NCBI RefSeq assembly: GCF_000691525.1
Contig: NZ_JMDW01000016.1
Coordinates: forward strand, 62,001 to 126,000
Origin: Mycolicibacterium neoaurum ATCC 25795
GTDB taxonomy: Bacteria; Actinomycetota; Actinomycetes; Mycobacteriales; Mycobacteriaceae
Reading direction: 5' to 3'
Length of the DNA stretch: 64,000 nucleotides
The position numbers and the translations under genes are program-made. Below the pieces are notes generated by a model, which saw only the letters and a program-made list of their open reading frames with translations, made no database searches and had not been told where the DNA came from. Positions 60,675 through 64,000 of this stretch are shown here, piece by piece (positions within the stretch are counted from its first letter, which is position 1; the number at the start of each line of letters is the position of its first letter).

Positions 60675-61109
60675 TTACGCCCAGGACCCTTCTTGATGGC
60701 CTGTGTTCCACACTTCGGTGATCCTGCCATCGACGACCCGGAAGATCTCCATGCTGCCGATGGCGCTCACCGTGCCGTCGTCGAGGACGATTGTGGCGTC
60801 GTACATGATCGCGGCGTGCTCACCGTCCACCCCGGCGACGATGGTTCGCACATCGAATCGAATGCTCTCGAACATCGCGTGGTGGTCTTTGATACGCGCG
60901 ACCGCCTCATCGTGGGTCAGGACGGTCACCGAGCCCACACCGTGCCGAATGACTCTGTCGCCCAGAAGTTCATTGGCGAGATCGAGGTCGCACTGATTCC
61001 AAGCGATGAGGTTATACGCTTCGACCACATCACGCGCCGACCGCAACCGAGGCGCTATCGGCCGATTCGACTGCGGGTTTGAGGGCGACGAGGTCGGAAT
61101 ATCCCGCAT
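60675..61109 (-). CDS. SnoaL-like (NTF2-fold) protein
   Basis: 144 residues of the SnoaL/NTF2 cone fold (ARDVVEAYNLIAWNQCDLDL, LLGDRVIRHGVGS, IGSMEIFRVVDGRITEVWN). Family members isomerise steroids or cyclise polyketides, but many are uncharacterised. It is convergent with the APH-like gene. About 100 bases upstream lies TGGCCA-TC-TGTCCA, a near copy of the KstR-type operator, so it may be in the same regulon. Confidence 0.75.
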   Translation of the reverse strand: MRDIPTSSPSNPQSNRPIAPRLRSARDVVEAYNLIAWNQCDLDLANELLGDRVIRHGVGSVTVLTHDEAVARIKDHHAMFESIRFDVRTIVAGVDGEHAAIMYDATIVLDDGTVSAIGSMEIFRVVDGRITEVWNTGHQEGSWA

Positions 61110-61209
61110 CAGCGCAGCGGTTGATCGACGAGTCCGCAGAAGAATGTTCGCTGCGCATACGCGAACGGACCTGGCGCTCTGGAATAGAGCAGACTATGCA
61201 CACGCCGGG

Positions 61210-61223
61210 TGGCCATCTGTCCA
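61210..61223. promoter_or_regulatory. Operator copy 3 (one mismatch) upstream of the SnoaL-like gene
   Basis: TGGCCATCTGTCCA differs from TGGACA-NN-TGTCCA at a single arm position. It lies 100 bases upstream of the SnoaL-like start. The 61110-61336 gap holds nothing else I can support. Confidence 0.45.
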
Positions 61224-61336
61224 GACTAGGATCAGAGTCCGGGTGGGGCAAGGATCCTGCGAAAGGTGTTGTACCAGAATGGTGGCCGTAGGTAAGACCC
61301 CAGGGGTGGCGGCGCGGGTGACAGGTTCGATGCCGA

Positions 61337-62098
61337 TCAGAATCGGACGGTCAGATCCTGGCCGACGAGGCGACGCACGCCCCAGAAATAGGTCAACAAC
61401 GGCATGGTGCACCACAGTACGTTGATCAACACGAACTTGACCCACATCTCAGCCGGCGACGACATGCTCTCCAAGTTGTTGGCGATCTCCACGCCGAAGT
61501 AGACGGCAGGAAGCGTCACCTCGACGATCATGCCGGCCATGATCAGTGAGAGCTGGTTACTGGTGAATCGACGGCCGTTCCGGAAGAACTGGAACAGCGC
61601 GTAGGCCTCGAAGATGCCGACGAACAAGGCGATGTACTCCATGCAGACGATCAGCGGGTCGCCGGTGAGGTAACGTGCGTCGCCGCCCAGCAGGATCGGC
61701 GACCACATGTAGGTCCACAGTGCGCCGTTCTCGATGCCCTCCACGATCTGGTCGAAGAACAACAACCATGGCAGCTCCCAGATGAACCGGGGAATCAGCG
61801 CGATGAACACCCAGACGATGATCATCGCCCCGAAGCGGTCGGCGCGAGTCCAGTCGCGGCGGTCGCCGACCCGAAGCCACGGCAACGCGAGAGCGGTCAC
61901 AAAGCAGCAGACCACCAACACCACGAGCACGGTGGATGCTGTGGACTGCGGCACGCCGACGTGCATCTCCAGGTACCAGAAGATTGGTTGGATCGCGAAG
62001 AAGACTGCCAGCACGACGAACAGCGCTTTCTGAAGCGAGGAGAATCCGCGCCGTTGGCGGGTGTGCTCGCCACCATCGGGGGTGATGGTCTCGGTCAT
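61337..62098 (-). CDS. Multi-pass membrane protein, EBP (emopamil-binding)-like
   Basis: 253 residues with about six membrane helices. RFIWELPWLLFFDQI and ARYLTGDPLIVCMEYIALFV recall the conserved acidic residues of EBP/EXPERA sterol isomerases, but the match is tentative. It lies back to back with the mce genes, across a 245-bp AT-rich gap. A role in moving or altering a sterol-like substrate would fit; it could equally be an unknown transporter. Confidence 0.5.
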   Translation of the reverse strand: MTETITPDGGEHTRQRRGFSSLQKALFVVLAVFFAIQPIFWYLEMHVGVPQSTASTVLVVLVVCCFVTALALPWLRVGDRRDWTRADRFGAMIIVWVFIALIPRFIWELPWLLFFDQIVEGIENGALWTYMWSPILLGGDARYLTGDPLIVCMEYIALFVGIFEAYALFQFFRNGRRFTSNQLSLIMAGMIVEVTLPAVYFGVEIANNLESMSSPAEMWVKFVLINVLWCTMPLLTYFWGVRRLVGQDLTVRF

Positions 62099-62343
62099 GA
62101 GCGCTTCCTCCGCATCGAGGTGTTCATCGAACTCGTACTCGTCCGATCCGACGAGTGGGGGCCGTCATGAGGGACGTTGAGACGGACTCTAGTTTTATAT
62201 CACGCGTAATGTTATAACGTGTTGTAGTTTTTTGGGACCGTCCCAGCGAAGTTCCGGTGTCGATCCAGTCGACTCCTGTTGCCTTCGTTCACGGCGGACC
62301 CGGATGCCGGCAGTGAACATTCCGACGTGGCGAAGGGCGCGCA
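62099..62343. promoter_or_regulatory. Divergent promoter region between the EBP-like gene and the mce operon
   Basis: 245 bases with an unusually AT-rich stretch (62188-62232) and a perfect palindrome TGGGAC-C-GTCCCA (62233-62245). The palindrome differs from the KstR-type operator in spacing and bases. No gene was seen. Confidence 0.4.
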
Positions 62344-63546
62344 GTGGCAGTGCATCTGACTCGTGGCACCAAGGTGCGAGTGGCTGCGGTCGTGCTGACG
62401 GCAACCTGCCTGGCTGCAGCGTGCGTCACCTACCTCGGCTACCAAGGTGCGTTCGCCTCGACCGCGGCCGTCACGTTGACCGCACCGCGGGCAGGTCTGG
62501 TGATGGAACGCGATGCCAAGGTCAAGTTTCTCGGCGTCCAGATCGGGCGAGTAACCGATATTGAATACGAGGACGACGCTGCCCAACTGACCCTGGCCAT
62601 CCGCACCGACGAGCTCGCCAAGGTCCCGTCGAACGTCACCGCGCGCATCGCCAGCAGCACGATCTTCGGAGCGAAATCCGTCGAGCTGCTGCCTCCGGAG
62701 CGTCCTGTGGCGGATCACCTTGCCCGCGGCGCGCATCTGACGGCCGCCGATGTCAGCGTCGAGGTCAACACACTGTTCCAGACTCTGGTCGATACACTCG
62801 ACAAGATCGACCCGGTTCGCCTGAACGCCACCGTGACTGCGCTTGCCGAAGGGTTACGCGGCAACGGGCATGATCTCGGTGCCGCACTGACATCTCTGTC
62901 CGAGTTCGTCGGCAGTGTCAGCCCACATCTGCCGACCCTGCAGACTGATCTCCAGAAGTTCAGTGGCACGGGTGACATCTACAACGCCGCTGCCGACGAC
63001 CTGGTGTCGACCCTGGGAAATGTGCCGACGGTGAGTGCCACCATTGTCGACGAAGCCGACCAACTCAGTTCGGTCTTGATGGCGACGACCGGGCTCTCCA
63101 TCACCGGAGCGGACACCCTCGCACCCGCTGAGAACGATGTCGTGGCCGCCGTCCAGCGACTACGCGCTCCGCTGGGGGTGCTCAGTGATTATTCTCCGGA
63201 ATATGGTTGTCTCATAGACGCATTGGCCATGGCCTACAAAAAGTTCGGGCCCAATATCGGCGGAGTGCAACCGGCGCTCTTCGTCAATGCCGGATTCATT
63301 CCCGGGACCGCGGTCTACACCTATCCCGAGAGTCTTCCGTTGGTCAACGCATCAGGTGGCCCCAATTGTCGAGGTCTTCCCAACCTGCCCACAAAGCAAT
63401 CCGGCGGATCGTGGTATCGCCCCCCTTTCCTTGTGACCGACAACGCCTATGTGCCATACCAGCCGAATACCGAGCTCCAGTTCGACGCGCCGTCGACACT
63501 GCAGTTCCTCTTCAACGGCGCCTATGCCGAACGGGATGACTACTGA
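62344..63546 (+). CDS. mceA: MceA-type lipid-transport protein
   Basis: 400 residues. An N-terminal membrane anchor (VRVAAVVLTATCLAAACVTY) leads into the MlaD/Mce domain (APRAGLVMERDAKVKFLGVQ, IGRVTDIEYE, about residues 40-115), followed by a long helical region and a C-terminal part ending AERDDY. It should form a hexameric ring of the Mce importer across the periplasm with MceB-F. No yrbE permease pair precedes it, unlike most mce operons. The start is GTG at 62344. Confidence 0.88.
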   Translation: MAVHLTRGTKVRVAAVVLTATCLAAACVTYLGYQGAFASTAAVTLTAPRAGLVMERDAKVKFLGVQIGRVTDIEYEDDAAQLTLAIRTDELAKVPSNVTARIASSTIFGAKSVELLPPERPVADHLARGAHLTAADVSVEVNTLFQTLVDTLDKIDPVRLNATVTALAEGLRGNGHDLGAALTSLSEFVGSVSPHLPTLQTDLQKFSGTGDIYNAAADDLVSTLGNVPTVSATIVDEADQLSSVLMATTGLSITGADTLAPAENDVVAAVQRLRAPLGVLSDYSPEYGCLIDALAMAYKKFGPNIGGVQPALFVNAGFIPGTAVYTYPESLPLVNASGGPNCRGLPNLPTKQSGGSWYRPPFLVTDNAYVPYQPNTELQFDAPSTLQFLFNGAYAERDDY

Positions 63547-64000
63547 TGCGCTCCCGGAGGACCGGCCTGAAAGTTGCCATCTTCACTGCCGTCATGCTGC
63601 TCGTGCTGGCAGGCCTGGTCGTCACGTTCGGTCAGTTCCGCTTCGGATCGAACAACACCTTCCGTGCCGAGTTCGCGTCGGTGTCGCGTCTGAAAACCGG
63701 TCAGGACGTGCGCATCGCCGGAATTGCCGTCGGCTCTGTCAAAAACATCGCCATCGAGGGCGATCACGCCACCGTCACATTCACCGTCGACAAACGTCAG
63801 CAGCTCTACACCTCTACCCGGGCCGCCATCCGCTATCTCAACCTCACCGGCGACCGGTACCTGGAGATCCTCGCCGGACCCGGCGATCTCGTGAAATTGC
63901 CTGCTGAAGCCACGATTCCACGCTCGAACACTGTGCCTGCGCTCGATCTGGACGCTCTTCTCGGCGGCCTTCGACCTGTTCTCAAAGGTCTCGATGCAGC
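63546..64000 (+). CDS. mceB: MceB-type protein, cut by the window end
   Basis: The first 151 residues are visible, opening MRSRRTGLKVAIFTAVMLLV (membrane anchor). The Mce/MlaD domain follows (TFRAEFASVSRLKTGQDVRI, IAVGSVKNIAI, YLNLTGDRYLEILAGPG). The start codon shares one base with the mceA stop (TGATG), so the genes are coupled. The remaining mce genes must lie to the right of the window. Confidence 0.88.
   Translation, partial: MRSRRTGLKVAIFTAVMLLVLAGLVVTFGQFRFGSNNTFRAEFASVSRLKTGQDVRIAGIAVGSVKNIAIEGDHATVTFTVDKRQQLYTSTRAAIRYLNLTGDRYLEILAGPGDLVKLPAEATIPRSNTVPALDLDALLGGLRPVLKGLDA

Overview
The window is high-GC actinobacterial DNA and most likely comes from a fast-growing, environmental Mycobacterium (Mycolicibacterium). 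Three things point there: the mycobacterial envelope-lipid genes (PapA, MmpL, a secreted PE-PPE-domain protein, a GAP-family protein, a FAAL-type FadD, mce genes); GTG/TTG starts and apparently leaderless promoters; and a gene order that follows, from memory, M. tuberculosis Rv0242c to Rv0265c: fabG4, fadA2, fadE5, flavin reductase, sdh1 operon, hsp20/acr2, nirBD, cbiX-like, nnaR, aac(2'), kipA/kipI, fecB2.

Region by region. 1-1.7 kb: fabG4 (cut) and fadA2, divergent over 46 bp with a palindromic operator. 1.7-5.6 kb: genes not between fadA2 and fadE5 in M. tuberculosis: a TDT transporter and an LLM oxidoreductase with overlapping start codons, a ClgR-like XRE regulator with a possibly structured leader, and an accessory clpP pair in which one subunit has lost its catalytic serine. 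5.7-8.9 kb: fadE5 and a DapB-like oxidoreductase. 9.1-28.2 kb: a complete trehalose-polyphleate-type locus: a 3,629-residue bimodular PKS, PapA3-like acyltransferase, MmpL10-like exporter, secreted PE-PPE-domain acyltransferase, GAP protein and FadD23-like acyl-AMP ligase. 28.4-34.6 kb: flavin reductase, a 53-residue small protein, succinate dehydrogenase 1, an isocitrate-lyase/PEP-mutase-family enzyme, and hsp20 with an HspR/ECF-sigma-type control region. 34.8-39.9 kb: nitrite assimilation (nirBD, siroheme chelatase-like protein, nnaR) without the narK gene expected next to it. 40-45 kb: aac(2'), PxpB/C-like 5-oxoprolinase subunits, queuosine-precursor transporter, Tat-type iron-siderophore lipoprotein, and a YeiH-type exporter coupled to a 35-residue membrane protein. 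45.3-50.5 kb: agmatine-to-putrescine operon with its TetR regulator, ohr/ohrR, and an FAD aromatic monooxygenase.

50.9-64 kb is accessory. An ISL3-family element is followed by an alcohol dehydrogenase, a Baeyer-Villiger monooxygenase, a KstR-type regulator, an FprB-like ferredoxin/NADP reductase, a FadD19-like acyl-CoA ligase, an APH-like kinase, a SnoaL-fold protein, an EBP-like membrane protein and the first two genes of an mce operon, which has no yrbE pair in front of it. Two perfect TGGACA-NN-TGTCCA palindromes flank the regulator promoter and a one-mismatch copy lies upstream of the SnoaL gene, so at least part of this block looks like one regulon, probably for uptake and breakdown of a hydrophobic, steroid- or ketone-like substrate. 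The substrate is inference.

No tRNA, rRNA or CRISPR array was seen.
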